Shown here: positions 46,081 to 55,529 of the stretch, piece by piece
Numbering within the stretch: position 1 is the first letter of the stretch
Layout: every line of letters starts with the position of its first letter
Source of the DNA: an uncultured Tateyamaria sp.
Lineage (GTDB): Bacteria; Pseudomonadota; Alphaproteobacteria; Rhodobacterales; Rhodobacteraceae
Reading direction: 5' to 3'
Length of the DNA stretch: 64,000 nt
Assembly: GCA_947501275.1 (NCBI GenBank)
Contig: CANMVD010000001.1
Span: forward strand, 744,001-808,000
Translations under genes and position numbers: made by a program
The notes under the pieces: model-generated
Told to the model about the DNA's origin: nothing
What the model saw: only the letters and a program-made list of their open reading frames with translations
Database searches by the model: none

Positions 46081-46647
46081 TTATGCGGGCACAGCTGTTT
46101 TGGGTTCCCACGCAAAAGCGGCAAAAGCGTCATCAGTCGGTGTCTCGAAGATCGCATTGGTAAAGTTCGACATGACCTTCTGCGCATAGATCAGGATTGT
46201 ATCCAAAATCGCACGCTCTCCGTATCCGGCGGCCTCAAAATCAGCGATTGCATCCGAACCGGGGCGACCATGGCTTTCACGCAAAGCAAGCGTAAAGGTG
46301 CGCAAAGCTTCCAGCTTTGGAGGAAGCGGCGTTTCATCGCGCAGCGCATTCACGATCTCCGCATCAATTTTCTCACTCTTGGCGATGCCTGTATGTGCAG
46401 GGACGCAATAGTGGCACGCATTCGCAACGTTCACGGTCATCCAGACAACAGTGCGTTCTTCGGGCGTGAAGGCCGTACCGGAAATCGCGAGACGGTGGAG
46501 ACGTTGGTATCCCTCCAGCAGGCCCGGGCTTTCTGCCATGACACCATGAAGGCTGGGCAGGCGTCCGAATGCTTTCATGGAGTTTTCCAGCAGGGGTTTG
46601 GATGCCTCTGGTGCGCTTTCCAAATCATGAACGGTTGTCGTGACCAT
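46081..46647 (-). CDS. Carboxymuconolactone decarboxylase-family (AhpD-like) protein
   Basis: 188 residues from ATG 46647 (AAGGA upstream; the GTG at 46653 is the ORF-track start). All-helical AhpD/CMD fold with the redox motif CHYCVPAHT (CxxC plus His) near residue 78, as in alkylhydroperoxidase-like or peroxidase-related enzymes, and RTFTLALRESHGRPG downstream. It probably reduces peroxides, though CMD-fold proteins vary. The region upstream contains an imperfect repeat TTGGGAAC/GGTTCCAA that could be an operator. Confidence 0.85.
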   Translation of the reverse strand: MVTTTVHDLESAPEASKPLLENSMKAFGRLPSLHGVMAESPGLLEGYQRLHRLAISGTAFTPEERTVVWMTVNVANACHYCVPAHTGIAKSEKIDAEIVNALRDETPLPPKLEALRTFTLALRESHGRPGSDAIADFEAAGYGERAILDTILIYAQKVMSNFTNAIFETPTDDAFAAFAWEPKTAVPA

Positions 46648-46723
46648 CACCAATTTCCTTTGTCTGAGTGTGATGCACAGAACTTAGTTGGGAACTCTTT
46701 GGTTCCAATCTACCCAAATCGAC

Positions 46724-46751
46724 AAAAGGGCCGTGCATCGCTGCACAGCCC
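46724..46751 (-). terminator. Rho-independent terminator of the IalB-like gene
   Basis: On the minus strand GGGCTGTGCA-gcga-TGCACGGCCC is followed by TTTTG. It starts 37 bases after the IalB-like stop and reads only in that direction. The stem has one mismatch. Confidence 0.75.
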
Positions 46752-46788
46752 CTCACCCGTTTGTGACTTTTTAGCTTCTGACGTTAGC

Positions 46789-47322
46789 TTACCCGCCGCA
46801 ACGCCCTTCGGCATCCTCAACAGCAGCAGTAAAGCCCAATAGCGAGAACGTATCTTTCGTCGTCGTTCCACGGCTGGAAATACCTGTAACAACGGCTGAG
46901 GCGCCACGTTTCATTGCCGTGACGATCTTGGCGTCATCCGATGCAGACGCAGGCCATGCCCACTCACCATCGGTAAACAATTCAAATTCTGTCCCGCCAA
47001 TGTCGATGTTCACCGGCGAACCCGAGCGGAAAGGATATCCACCGGTGAATGCAACTTGCCCTCTCGCTTCCGCACTCGGGCGATAAAACACCATCAACAG
47101 AACCTGACCCCGGTTCACCGCAACGACATTCCCACCGCGGGTCGCAACCTCTTCCTTCGGCGTGGCCACGCCCCAACACTCGGTCGGGTTGTCCTCAACA
47201 AAAACGCTCCAGTCCGTTTTGGCCGCCACACGGTTCGTGCTTGTCGCGTCCTGAGCAAATGCATAGCCCGCACTCAGCGACAATGCGCCAAGGCCCAGCA
47301 CCATTTTCGTCATAAATCCCAT
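46789..47322 (-). CDS. Invasion-associated locus B (IalB)-like exported protein
   Basis: 177 residues from ATG 47322 (GGAGG upstream). Signal peptide MTKMVLGLGALSLSAGYAFA is clear. The mature part matches IalB-type proteins: WSVFVEDNPTECWGVATPKEE, then VFYRPSA and GYPFRSGSPVNIDIGG. Two cysteines (ECW and RCGG) probably form a disulfide. Family members are envelope-stress/outer-surface proteins; in Bartonella one is an invasion factor, but in free-living bacteria the role is unknown. Confidence 0.82.
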   Translation of the reverse strand: MGFMTKMVLGLGALSLSAGYAFAQDATSTNRVAAKTDWSVFVEDNPTECWGVATPKEEVATRGGNVVAVNRGQVLLMVFYRPSAEARGQVAFTGGYPFRSGSPVNIDIGGTEFELFTDGEWAWPASASDDAKIVTAMKRGASAVVTGISSRGTTTKDTFSLLGFTAAVEDAEGRCGG

Positions 47323-47495
47323 AGTTACAGCCTCCAAGCTGTCCAAACCTCAACGCCAACACTGCTCCCCTGACACGTCATTTTTTGCGCAGTCACTTGC
47401 AAGGGCAGAGTTTCTTCTCGACAAGTGGCACATTAGCGCGAAACGCGCGACGCAGGAAAGATGAATTGGCAGATTTTCGCCAAGAAGTGAGGAAA

Positions 47496-48491
47496 ATGAT
47501 GCCCCACACAGCCGGAACTGGCGCTCAATTGGTCGAACTATGGCGCGGACCGTTCCTTGAGAGTGTGCATTTGGGCCACGCAGTGGTCTGTGACGACACA
47601 GGGCAAATTGTGCAAAGTTGGGGGGATCCGAACGCAATTGTGTTGCCAAGGTCGTCCTCCAAGATGATCCAAGGCTTGCCACTGATCGAAAGCGGAGCAG
47701 CAGCGGCCCACAACTTGACGCCCCAACATCTGGCGCTGGCCTGCGCATCACACAATGCGGCGCGCATCCATATTGATCCCGTCAGGGATTGGCTCAATGC
47801 GATCGGTCGGTCAGATGACGATTTCCGCTGCGGACCCCAAATGCCTCGCGACAAAGAGGTACATGATGAGGTCATCAAAAACGATGAACCCGTTTGCCAG
47901 ATTCACAACAACTGCTCGGGCAAACACGCAGGATTTCTGACTCTCGCCAAACATCTTGGCGCAGGACCGGAATACGTGGACCCTGACCATCCGGTGCAAA
48001 TCGCTTGTCTTGAGGCGTTTGAGCGGATGACCGAAGAAACCTCACCTGGCTACGGAATAGATGGCTGTTCCGCTCCCAACTTTGCCTGCACCCTACACGG
48101 CATGGCGCGCGCTATGGCCGGATTTGCCAGAGCTGCGGCAGACAGCCCAGCCGGCCAATTGACACGTGCAATGGCAGAACATCCCGAACTGGTCGCTGGC
48201 GAAGGCCGGGCTTGTACCCGACTGATGCGCGCTATGAACCACAAAGTCGCGATCAAAACCGGAGCCGAAGCGTTCTTTGTGGCCATCCTCCCTGACCAAA
48301 AACTAGGGGTAGCACTCAAGATCTCGGACGGCGGGACCCGTGCTGCCGAATGCGCAATCGCGCAGATTCTGGTCAACCTGGGAGCGTTGAACGCAGATCA
48401 CCCCGAAGCACTGGCCTACACCAACGCCCCAATTTCGAATTGGCGCGGCATCGAAACAGGGCACATGCGGGCGGCGCCCAAACTGCTCTGA
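47496..48491 (+). CDS. L-asparaginase, thermolabile Rhizobium etli type
   Basis: Hydrolyses asparagine to aspartate and ammonia. 331 residues from ATG 47496 (GAGG upstream; ATG 47499 also possible) belong to the serine-beta-lactamase-like Asparaginase_II family (ReAV), not the EcAII family. The SxxK catalytic pair lies in PRSSSKMIQG (Ser53, Lys56), the Cys/Lys pair in NNCSGKHAG, and a further Cys in GYGIDGCSAPNF. The ORF-track N-terminal extension is not part of the family. Divergent from the IalB-like gene. Confidence 0.9.
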   Translation: MMPHTAGTGAQLVELWRGPFLESVHLGHAVVCDDTGQIVQSWGDPNAIVLPRSSSKMIQGLPLIESGAAAAHNLTPQHLALACASHNAARIHIDPVRDWLNAIGRSDDDFRCGPQMPRDKEVHDEVIKNDEPVCQIHNNCSGKHAGFLTLAKHLGAGPEYVDPDHPVQIACLEAFERMTEETSPGYGIDGCSAPNFACTLHGMARAMAGFARAAADSPAGQLTRAMAEHPELVAGEGRACTRLMRAMNHKVAIKTGAEAFFVAILPDQKLGVALKISDGGTRAAECAIAQILVNLGALNADHPEALAYTNAPISNWRGIETGHMRAAPKLL

Positions 48492-48518
48492 GAACTACAG
48501 ACAAGAGCTGGATCGCCC

Positions 48519-48833
48519 CTACATCTCGGCGATCGGGGCGACCTCAACCGACCCGGATCCATCCGTAACCATAGGGCACCCGGCTGCCATGACACAGGCA
48601 GCGTCAGCGGTCTCCGCTCGGACGATGGTATAGCCAGAGATTGGATTTGGGCCGCCATTGGCGGTAACACCAGATGCTGTAACCGTCATGGATCGTCCGA
48701 CCGGGTTGCCGCCGTTTACAACCGCGTCACCCATGTCTTCAAACCATTTGCCCCACGCAATCATGGCCTTTTCGCCCTCTTCCTGCGTCTCTGGAATCGT
48801 GCCTCCGTGATAGGCAAAAATAAAGTCCGGCAT
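48519..48833 (-). CDS. YCII-related domain protein
   Basis: 104 residues with the dimeric ferredoxin-like YCII/DGPF pattern: DFIFAYHGG, GEKAMIAWGKWFEDMG and GYTIVRAETADAACVMAAGCPMV. Role unknown; some relatives are dehydrochlorinase- or lactone-type enzymes. GGGAGGGTGAC precedes ATG 48833. Single gene between the asparaginase stop and copy C of the repeat. Confidence 0.85.
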   Translation of the reverse strand: MPDFIFAYHGGTIPETQEEGEKAMIAWGKWFEDMGDAVVNGGNPVGRSMTVTASGVTANGGPNPISGYTIVRAETADAACVMAAGCPMVTDGSGSVEVAPIAEM

Positions 48834-48882
48834 GTCACCCTCCCTGGTTCAGACAGGGACAGCCTAGCATAAATCGATCCAG

Positions 48883-48935
48883 ATTTCTTCTGACCCAAAA
48901 TACCACGGGGGTCTTGGGGGCTGGCCCCCAGAAAA
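48883..48935 (+). repeat. Dispersed intergenic repeat, copy C
   Basis: TTTCTTCTGACCCAAAATACCACGGGGG, then a G-run hairpin TGGGGGCTGGCCCCCA. It lies between the YCII start and the serB stop. Confidence 0.8.
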
Positions 48936-48967
48936 ACACCTCAATGCAATTCACTCAGGTCAACAGA

Positions 48968-49846
48968 TCAAGGCGAGACAAATTCGTCCCGCGCATACCC
49001 CTGCAAATACAACAACGCAGTCAGATCACCATGATTAATGCGCACGTCACACTGCGCCGCGACGGCTGGCTTGGCGTGCAACGCAACGCCCATGCCCGCG
49101 CGCGCCAACATGCCAAGGTCATTGGCGCCATCACCAACAGCCAGAACATCTCCGGCACTCAAGCCCAGACGCCCGGTTATTTCCTCCAAAGCCTCAACCT
49201 TGGCCGCACGGCCAAGGATTGGTGTGCCAACCTCTCCGGTCAAATATCCACCCGCAATACCAAGCGTATTGGCCCGGTTTTCATCAAAACCAAGATGTGC
49301 CGCGACAGCAGCCGTAAAAGCCGTGAATCCGCCTGAAACCAAAGCGGCATAGGCACCATTTGCCTTCATCGTCGCCAATAGTGTCGCGCCCCCGGGCATA
49401 TAGGTAATGCGGGTGTTCATCACGTCCGCAATCACGCTCTCCGGAAGATCTTTCAAAAGCCCGACGCGCTCGCGTACAGCACCATCAAAATCCAACTCAC
49501 CATTCATCGCGCGCGCAGTGATTTCCTTCACCCGATCGCCCACGCCAGCAACAACCGCCAATTCGTCAATGCATTCCTGCTGGATCATCGTGCTGTCCAT
49601 ATCAGCCAGCAACATCGCCTTGCGACGACCCTCAAATGGCAAAATGACCAGATCCACGCCAAGCTCCTGAACGTCGGCCCAGACCTCCCAACGGTTGTCA
49701 GGCACAACAGGCAGCGCAAAGCACGCCGCCTCATCCGGGGACAACCACTGCGCATCCCCCCCACCCCACGCATTGCGCAACGATTCCACCAATGCAGGGG
49801 AAAGCGTCGGACGCGCAGGATCGCTTAGCAAAGTGCAAATAAACAT
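48968..49846 (-). CDS. serB: Phosphoserine phosphatase SerB
   Basis: Last step of serine synthesis, phosphoserine to serine. 292 residues with a HAD core: LADMDSTMIQQECIDELA carries the nucleophile and acid aspartates, followed by VSGGFTAF and the K/DD motif AVGDGANDLGML. The first 75 residues form the N-terminal domain seen in proteobacterial SerB. It is divergent from serC, with 158 bases between the start codons, so all three serine genes are together. Confidence 0.95.
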   Translation of the reverse strand: MFICTLLSDPARPTLSPALVESLRNAWGGGDAQWLSPDEAACFALPVVPDNRWEVWADVQELGVDLVILPFEGRRKAMLLADMDSTMIQQECIDELAVVAGVGDRVKEITARAMNGELDFDGAVRERVGLLKDLPESVIADVMNTRITYMPGGATLLATMKANGAYAALVSGGFTAFTAAVAAHLGFDENRANTLGIAGGYLTGEVGTPILGRAAKVEALEEITGRLGLSAGDVLAVGDGANDLGMLARAGMGVALHAKPAVAAQCDVRINHGDLTALLYLQGYARDEFVSP

Positions 49847-49950
49847 GGGTCAGGTTTCCGAAAGGCGACGGCAATGTCGCAATTAACAGCTCAAGCGGCG
49901 CTATAGCCGTGGATTCCCGGTTGCACCACCCCACCTAGGCTCGTAAACGC

Positions 49951-50004
49951 GACAGTGGGACACCCTTCCCCAACGAAGGGCGATTATCTGTAAGGATAGC
50001 ATTG
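49951..50004 (+). ncRNA. Probable serC leader RNA
   Basis: Directly before serC lies the stem CCCTTC-cccaac-GAAGGG (49963-49980), then CGATTATCTGTAAGGATAGC with TATC/GATA pairing that includes the ribosome site AAGGA, and the ATG 50005. From established knowledge an RNA motif (serC leader) precedes serC in alphaproteobacteria; position, hairpin and the sequestered ribosome site fit. I judged it by eye only, without a covariance model. Confidence 0.6.
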
Positions 50005-51144
50005 ATGGCTACGATACAACCGGGCGCACGCCCGTCCAATCCGCGTTTTTCCTCCGGGCCTTGCGCGAAACCCCCCACCCACACATTGACTGCCTTGGCT
50101 GACGCGCCCTTGGGTCGATCGCATCGCGCCGCTGTTGGCAAAGCCAAACTCAAGCAAGCAATCGAAGACACACGTGACATCCTTGGTGTACCCGCGGATT
50201 ACCGCATCGGGATAGTGCCCGCTTCTGATACAGGGGCCTATGAAATGGCCATGTGGTCACTTTTGGGCGAACGGCACGCCGACATGGTCGCATGGGAAAG
50301 TTTTGGGGCAGGCTGGGTCACTGACGTGGCCAAACAGCTCAAAATCGCGCACACAGTCCACACCGCCGACTACGGCGACATCGTGGATATGGCGACCCTA
50401 AACTACGACAACGATGTCTGTTTTACATGGAATGGCACAACGTCAGGTGTGCGGATGCCCAATGGTGACGCCATCCCTGCGGATCGGACCGGACTGACTT
50501 TGTGTGACGCAACTTCAGCTGCGTTTGCAATGGATCTTCCTTGGGACAAGCTCGACGTCACCACATTTAGCTGGCAGAAAGTACTCGGCGGGGAAGCCGC
50601 CCACGGGATGTTGATCCTCAGCCCCCGCGCAGTGGCACGACTGGAAAACTATACTCCGTCGTGGCCTCTGCCCAAAATCTTCCGTCTGACCAAAGGCGGC
50701 AAGTTGAACGAAGGGATCTTTGTGGGTGAGACGATCAATACGCCGTCCATGCTCGCCGTCGAAGACTACCTGTTCGCTCTAGACTGGGCCCGCTCTGTCG
50801 GAGGGCTGCAAGGGCTGATCGCGCGGGCGAACAACAATGCCGACGCGATAGCCGACTTCGTCGCGCAGCACGATTGGATCGAAAACCTCGCATCCGACCC
50901 GGCAACACAATCTACGACGTCGGTCTGTCTGAAGTTCACGGACGCACGCATCACGGATGGCGCAGCCTTTGCAAAAGCTGTTGCGAAACGGCTGGCCGAC
51001 GAAGACATCGCCTTGGACATCGGCGCTTACCGCGACGCACCTCCGGGTTTGCGGATCTGGTGCGGCGGCACAGTCGAGACAACGGACATTCAGGCGATGT
51101 TACCTTGGCTCGCCTGGGCCTTCGAAACCGAGATCAACGCATAG
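50005..51144 (+). CDS. serC: Phosphoserine aminotransferase SerC
   Basis: PLP enzyme converting 3-phosphohydroxypyruvate plus glutamate to phosphoserine. 379 residues from ATG 50005 (AAGGA upstream; the ORF-track TTG at 50002 is one codon earlier). It has the variant used by Rhodobacterales and methanogens ([13 protein letters not shown] opening), with the PLP lysine in [16 protein letters not shown]. Cotranscribed with serA after copy D of the repeat. Confidence 0.95.
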   Translation: MATIQPGARPSNPRFSSGPCAKPPTHTLTALADAPLGRSHRAAVGKAKLKQAIEDTRDILGVPADYRIGIVPASDTGAYEMAMWSLLGERHADMVAWESFGAGWVTDVAKQLKIAHTVHTADYGDIVDMATLNYDNDVCFTWNGTTSGVRMPNGDAIPADRTGLTLCDATSAAFAMDLPWDKLDVTTFSWQKVLGGEAAHGMLILSPRAVARLENYTPSWPLPKIFRLTKGGKLNEGIFVGETINTPSMLAVEDYLFALDWARSVGGLQGLIARANNNADAIADFVAQHDWIENLASDPATQSTTSVCLKFTDARITDGAAFAKAVAKRLADEDIALDIGAYRDAPPGLRIWCGGTVETTDIQAMLPWLAWAFETEINA

Positions 51145-51163
51145 TCCTCTCACCCCGTCGCAC

Positions 51164-51224
51164 GTTTCTCTGTTCCCTGAAGATTTTAGGGGAGGCGCGC
51201 AGCGACGGGGGCAAAGCCCCCTGA
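51164..51224 (+). repeat. Dispersed intergenic repeat, copy D
   Basis: TTTCTCTGTTCCCTGAAGATTTTAGGGGAGGCGCGCAGCGA then CGGGGGC-aaa-GCCCCCT. It lies inside the serC-serA operon, between the two genes, so here it cannot be a complete terminator. Confidence 0.75.
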
Positions 51225-51248
51225 TACATCTCCAAAAGGACCAAACAC

Positions 51249-52844
51249 ATGGCTCCCAAAGTACTCATCTCCGACAAGCTTTCTCCAGCAGCAGTCCAGA
51301 TCTTCAAAGACCGTGGGATCGACGTCGATTTCCAACCCGACCTTGGCAAAGACAAGGACAAGCTGGCCGAGGTCATTGATCAATATGACGGCCTTGCCAT
51401 CCGTTCGGCGACACGGGTCACACCGACGATCCTGAAAAACGCCAAAAACCTCAAAGTCATTGGACGTGCCGGGATCGGCACCGACAACATCGACAAGGAA
51501 GAAGCCTCGAAAAAGGGGGTGATTGTCATGAACACACCCTTTGGCAACATGATCACCACTGCCGAACATGCCATCGCGATGATGTTTGCCGTTGCTCGGC
51601 AGATCCCCGAGGCCTCGCAATCCACACATGCGGGCAAATGGGAAAAGTCCAAATTCATGGGCACCGAGTTGACAGGCAAAACTCTGGGTGTGATTGGGGC
51701 GGGCAACATCGGCGGGATCGTGTGCGACCGCGCACGCGGGCTGAAGATGAAGGTGCTGGCATACGATCCCTTCCTCGGCGAAGAAAAGGCCGACAAGATG
51801 GGTGTCGAAAAGGTCGAGCTCGAGGACCTGATCAAACGTGCTGATTTCATAACACTGCACGTTCCCAAAACCGAACAAACCGCCAACATGATCACCGCAG
51901 AACGCATCGCCATGATGAAGCCCGGCGTGCGGATCATCAACTGTGCCCGTGGTGGGCTGGTCGATGAGGCGGCACTGGCCGAAGCCCTCAAGTCCGGTCA
52001 CGTCGCCGGAGCTGCATTTGACGTCTTTGCCGAAGAACCCGCCACGGAAAACGCGCTGTTCAACCTGCCCAACGTGGTCGTCACACCGCACCTCGGCGCC
52101 GCCACAACCGAGGCTCAGGAAAATGTTGCCCTGCAAGTGGCCGAGCAAATGGCGAACTATCTGCTGACGGGCGCAGTCGAAAACGCGCTCAACATGCCTT
52201 CGGTCACAGCAGAAGAAGCCAAGGTTATGGGGCCTTGGGTCCATCTTGCCGGGCATCTGGGCAGCTTCATCGGACAGATGACAGACGAACCTATTAAGGC
52301 GATCAACATTCTATACGATGGTGTCGTGGCTGGCATGAACCTCGACGCGCTGAATTGCGGTGTGGTGGCCGGAATCATGAAAAAGGCAAACCCAGACGTA
52401 AACATGGTTTCTGCCCCCGTGATCGCCAAAGAACGCGGCATCCAGATTTCGACCACAAATCAGGACAAGTCCGGCGCGTTTGAAGGGTATATCAAAGTCA
52501 CTGTGGTGACAGACAAGCGCGAACGCTCGGTCGCGGGAACTGTGTTCAGCGATGGAAAACCCCGGTTTATCCAGATCAAAGGTATCAACATCGACGCCGA
52601 GATTGGGGCGAACATGCTGTATACCACCAACGAGGACGTTCCCGGCATCATTGGTTTGCTGGGCAACACGATGGGGCACAACGGCGTCAACATCGCAAAC
52701 TTTACGCTTGGCCGCGCAGAAGTCGGCGGCGAGGCCATTGCGCTGCTTTATGTTGACAATCCGATTCCAGCTGATGTGCTGAAAACCTTGGAAGGCACCG
52801 GGCAGTTCACGCAAGTCAAGCCACTGGCGTTCGACGTCGCCTGA
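51249..52844 (+). CDS. serA: D-3-phosphoglycerate dehydrogenase SerA
   Basis: First committed step of serine synthesis, oxidising 3-phosphoglycerate with NAD. 531 residues in the long (type I) form: catalytic/NAD domain with GVIGAGNIGGIV, the Arg-Glu-His triad regions NCARGGLVDE and TPHLGAATTEAQENV, then an intervening domain and a C-terminal ACT domain (DVPGIIGLLGNTMGHNGVNIANFTLGR) for serine feedback. Intact throughout. Confidence 0.96.
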   Translation: MAPKVLISDKLSPAAVQIFKDRGIDVDFQPDLGKDKDKLAEVIDQYDGLAIRSATRVTPTILKNAKNLKVIGRAGIGTDNIDKEEASKKGVIVMNTPFGNMITTAEHAIAMMFAVARQIPEASQSTHAGKWEKSKFMGTELTGKTLGVIGAGNIGGIVCDRARGLKMKVLAYDPFLGEEKADKMGVEKVELEDLIKRADFITLHVPKTEQTANMITAERIAMMKPGVRIINCARGGLVDEAALAEALKSGHVAGAAFDVFAEEPATENALFNLPNVVVTPHLGAATTEAQENVALQVAEQMANYLLTGAVENALNMPSVTAEEAKVMGPWVHLAGHLGSFIGQMTDEPIKAINILYDGVVAGMNLDALNCGVVAGIMKKANPDVNMVSAPVIAKERGIQISTTNQDKSGAFEGYIKVTVVTDKRERSVAGTVFSDGKPRFIQIKGINIDAEIGANMLYTTNEDVPGIIGLLGNTMGHNGVNIANFTLGRAEVGGEAIALLYVDNPIPADVLKTLEGTGQFTQVKPLAFDVA

Positions 52845-52925
52845 CTTGGAGGCCGATTGCTTTCGACCTGAATCAAATCATCTCGCAAGGCGGCCATCTT
52901 GTCCGCCTTGCCAACCCGAGCGCCT

Positions 52926-53660
52926 ATGACGAAGCCTGAGGCATATATACTGTGCACTGCTCCCCGAAGCGGCAGCACACTACTCTGTGTCTTGCTCGCG
53001 GATACGAAAACCGCTGGGCAACCCCAAAGCTACTTCCACCGCGCATCTCTGGCCGATTGGCGGGCCGGGCTAGGTGTGTCAGCAGATACACCGCTTGCTG
53101 ACGTTGTTCAAAACGCCATCACCATGGGTACAGACCGTACGCCGCTTTTTGGGTTGAGATTGCAACAGCACAGCGTGGCATTCTTTCTGCAACAGTTGGC
53201 AGTCCTGCACCCGAAGGCACCTACGGACCGCGCCCGGATCGACGCTACGTTCGGCCCCACCCGCTATATCCACCTGACCCGGTCTGACAAATTGGCACAG
53301 GCAATTTCGCTGGTGCGCGCAGAGCAAAGTGGGCTCTGGCACCGCAATTCAGATGGGACGGACCGCGAAAGGCTGGGTGTCGCCCAACAACCTTTGTACG
53401 ACCGCGCAAGGCTTACGGCCGAAATCGAGGCGTTTCAGTCTTATGATGCGGCATGGGCAAACTGGTTCGCGACCAACAAGATCGAGCCACTGCACGTGGA
53501 TTACGAGGCGGTCGTTGTTGATCCTGTCGGCACCACTGGAAAAATCCTCGAATTTCTTGGCCAGGACGCCGCGCGAGCCGCAAATGTGCGCCCGGCAACG
53601 GCGCAATTGGCGGATGAGTTGTCAGCCAAATGGACGCACCTTTACCAATCCGGCGCTTAA
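52926..53660 (+). CDS. Stf0-family sulfotransferase
   Basis: Transfers a sulfo group from PAPS to an acceptor such as a sugar. 244 residues from ATG 52926; the ORF-track TTG at 52899 adds nine residues without family similarity. The 5'-phosphosulfate loop TAPRSGSTLLC is intact, with RYIHLTRSDKLAQAISL as the 3'-phosphate-binding region and DYEAVVVDP after it. Stf0 in mycobacteria sulfates trehalose; the acceptor here is unknown. Located after serA on the same strand. Confidence 0.88.
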   Translation: MTKPEAYILCTAPRSGSTLLCVLLADTKTAGQPQSYFHRASLADWRAGLGVSADTPLADVVQNAITMGTDRTPLFGLRLQQHSVAFFLQQLAVLHPKAPTDRARIDATFGPTRYIHLTRSDKLAQAISLVRAEQSGLWHRNSDGTDRERLGVAQQPLYDRARLTAEIEAFQSYDAAWANWFATNKIEPLHVDYEAVVVDPVGTTGKILEFLGQDAARAANVRPATAQLADELSAKWTHLYQSGA

Positions 53661-53729
53661 CGTCTCGCATGAGCGCCCCGAAAGGCGTAAGCGACAGGCA
53701 TATTGTCCCAGTGCCCCCGAGTCGTTTTC

Positions 53730-54467
53730 ATGTCGCATCCCATTTATGCCATCGGTGATATTCATGGCCAAAAGGCGGAGCTTGATCGCGTTCTCGACCT
53801 GATCGAAAAAGATGGGGGCAAGGACGGGCAAACCGTTTTTCTGGGTGACTACACGGATCGCGGGCCAGACAGCCGTGCGGTGATTGACACGTTGATCGCA
53901 GGGCGAGATGCCGGACACAACTGGGTGTTTCTAAAGGGCAACCATGACCGCATGTTTGAATGGTTCATGGAAGTGCCACCACGACACGACCCCTACTTGA
54001 TGATCCAGCTCTATTGGATGCACGAACGGTTGGGTGGGGATACAACGCTGGCATCATACGGCCTTGATATTCAGGGACAGCGGCGCGAAAAAGACGTCCA
54101 TGCTGAAGCGCTGGAGGCTGTGCCGCAATCCCACGTGGATTTCCTGCGCAACCTCGTTTTGACCCACGAGGTCAAAGATCTGTTTTTTGCGCATGCTGGT
54201 ATCAGACCGGGTGTGGCGCTCGCGGATCAGAGCGAGGAAGATCTGCTTTGGATCCGTCAGGAGTTTCACAATTTCAGGGGTCCGCACCCCAAGTTGATTG
54301 TGCACGGCCACACGCCTGTCAAAGCCGCCACACACTACGGAAACCGGGTGAACCTCGATACGGCAGCAGGTTACGGAGAACCGCTTACCGTGGCCGTTTT
54401 CGAAGGGAACGAAGTTCACCGTCTGACGTCCAAGGGTCGCCAGGCACTCGTGCAAACAGGCACCTAA
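53730..54467 (+). CDS. Metallophosphoesterase (serine/threonine phosphatase-like)
   Basis: 245 residues from ATG 53730. All motifs of the PPP-type phosphoesterase fold appear in order: GDIHGQ, GDYTDRGP, GNHD, and the C-terminal VHGHTPV, with a HAGIRPG motif between. It should be a cytosolic two-metal phosphatase, most like bacterial PrpA/PrpB or ApaH-type enzymes; the substrate cannot be told. Follows the sulfotransferase by 69 bases. Confidence 0.92.
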   Translation: MSHPIYAIGDIHGQKAELDRVLDLIEKDGGKDGQTVFLGDYTDRGPDSRAVIDTLIAGRDAGHNWVFLKGNHDRMFEWFMEVPPRHDPYLMIQLYWMHERLGGDTTLASYGLDIQGQRREKDVHAEALEAVPQSHVDFLRNLVLTHEVKDLFFAHAGIRPGVALADQSEEDLLWIRQEFHNFRGPHPKLIVHGHTPVKAATHYGNRVNLDTAAGYGEPLTVAVFEGNEVHRLTSKGRQALVQTGT

Positions 54468-54491
54468 GTCAGTTTAAGCAGGCACCCAATC

Positions 54492-55529
54492 TCAGGTCCA
54501 ATCAAGCACCACTTTTCCGGACGATCCCGACCTCATCGTGGCGAAGCCTGCCTCGAAGTCAGCGACCGCAAAACGGTGTGTGATCACGCGCGACACATCC
54601 AGCCCATTCTGTAACATGGCAATCATCTTGTACCACGTCTCGAAAATCTCTCGGCCATACACGCCTTTGATCGTGATGGCCTTGAAGACGATACGAGACC
54701 AATCAACAGGCGATTGCCCGGGTGGTATACCCAGCATTGCAATACGACCGCCCATCGTCATGGCTTCGACCATCTGATCCAGCGCGGCCTGATTGCCGGA
54801 CATTTCAAGACCCACGTCAAAGCCCTGCTGCATCCCCAGTGATGCAATGACCTCCGCCAGATCCTGTTCTGCGACATTGACAGGCACCACGTCCGCCACT
54901 TCGCCCGCAAGGCGTAGCCGATCCGGATTCACATCGGTGATCACAACGTGGCGGGCGCCAACATGGCGGGCAACCGCCGCAGCCATGATCCCAATGGGGC
55001 CTGCACCGGTGATCAAAACGTCCTCGCCAATCAGATCAAAGCTGAGGGCGGTGTGCACCGCATTGCCAAGCGGGTCGAGAATGGCCCCGATATCATCCGA
55101 AATCTCATCCGGCAAAGGCACCACATTGAAGGCAGGCAAACGTAGATATTGTGCGAAGGCGCCTTGTTCGTTCACCCCAATCCCTCGGGTCGCAGGGTCG
55201 AGATGAAATTTACCGGCCCTGCTCTGACGCGAAGTCTTGCCAATCAGATGCCCCTCGCCGGAGCAGCGTTGGCCGAGGACCAAACCATCGACATTAGAGC
55301 CGATTTCGACGATCTCACCGGCAAACTCATGCCCGGTGATCAGCGGAGTCGGCACAGTTTGTTCGGCCCACGCATCCCAATTCCAAATGTGAATATCCGT
55401 GCCACAAATACCGGTCTTGTGGACACGGATCAGAACGTCGTCGGGGCCAATCTCTGGCACGGGGGCGGTCACCTGCCACAAACCTTCGCGTGCATGTGTC
55501 TTTTCAAGAGCAATCATGTCATTGCGCAT
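54492..55529 (-). CDS. tdh: L-threonine 3-dehydrogenase Tdh, lacking structural-zinc cysteines
   Basis: Oxidises L-threonine to 2-amino-3-ketobutyrate with NAD; Kbl then splits it to glycine and acetyl-CoA. 345 residues with catalytic zinc ligands ([20 protein letters not shown]) and the NAD loop [11 protein letters not shown]. The lobe that in Escherichia coli Tdh holds four structural cysteines (CGHCRNCRGGRTHLC) reads [16 protein letters not shown] here, so all four are replaced while the neighbours still align. The start overlaps the kbl stop by one base (TGATG). Context makes the assignment firm despite the missing zinc site. Confidence 0.93.
   Translation of the reverse strand: MRNDMIALEKTHAREGLWQVTAPVPEIGPDDVLIRVHKTGICGTDIHIWNWDAWAEQTVPTPLITGHEFAGEIVEIGSNVDGLVLGQRCSGEGHLIGKTSRQSRAGKFHLDPATRGIGVNEQGAFAQYLRLPAFNVVPLPDEISDDIGAILDPLGNAVHTALSFDLIGEDVLITGAGPIGIMAAAVARHVGARHVVITDVNPDRLRLAGEVADVVPVNVAEQDLAEVIASLGMQQGFDVGLEMSGNQAALDQMVEAMTMGGRIAMLGIPPGQSPVDWSRIVFKAITIKGVYGREIFETWYKMIAMLQNGLDVSRVITHRFAVADFEAGFATMRSGSSGKVVLDWT

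Noticed and set aside
45550-46842. 430-residue plus-strand ORF
   Set aside because: Runs through rlmN, the repeat and the AhpD-like gene in antisense; not a credible protein.
51186-52256. 356-residue minus-strand ORF
   Set aside because: Antisense to serA, which is complete and well supported.
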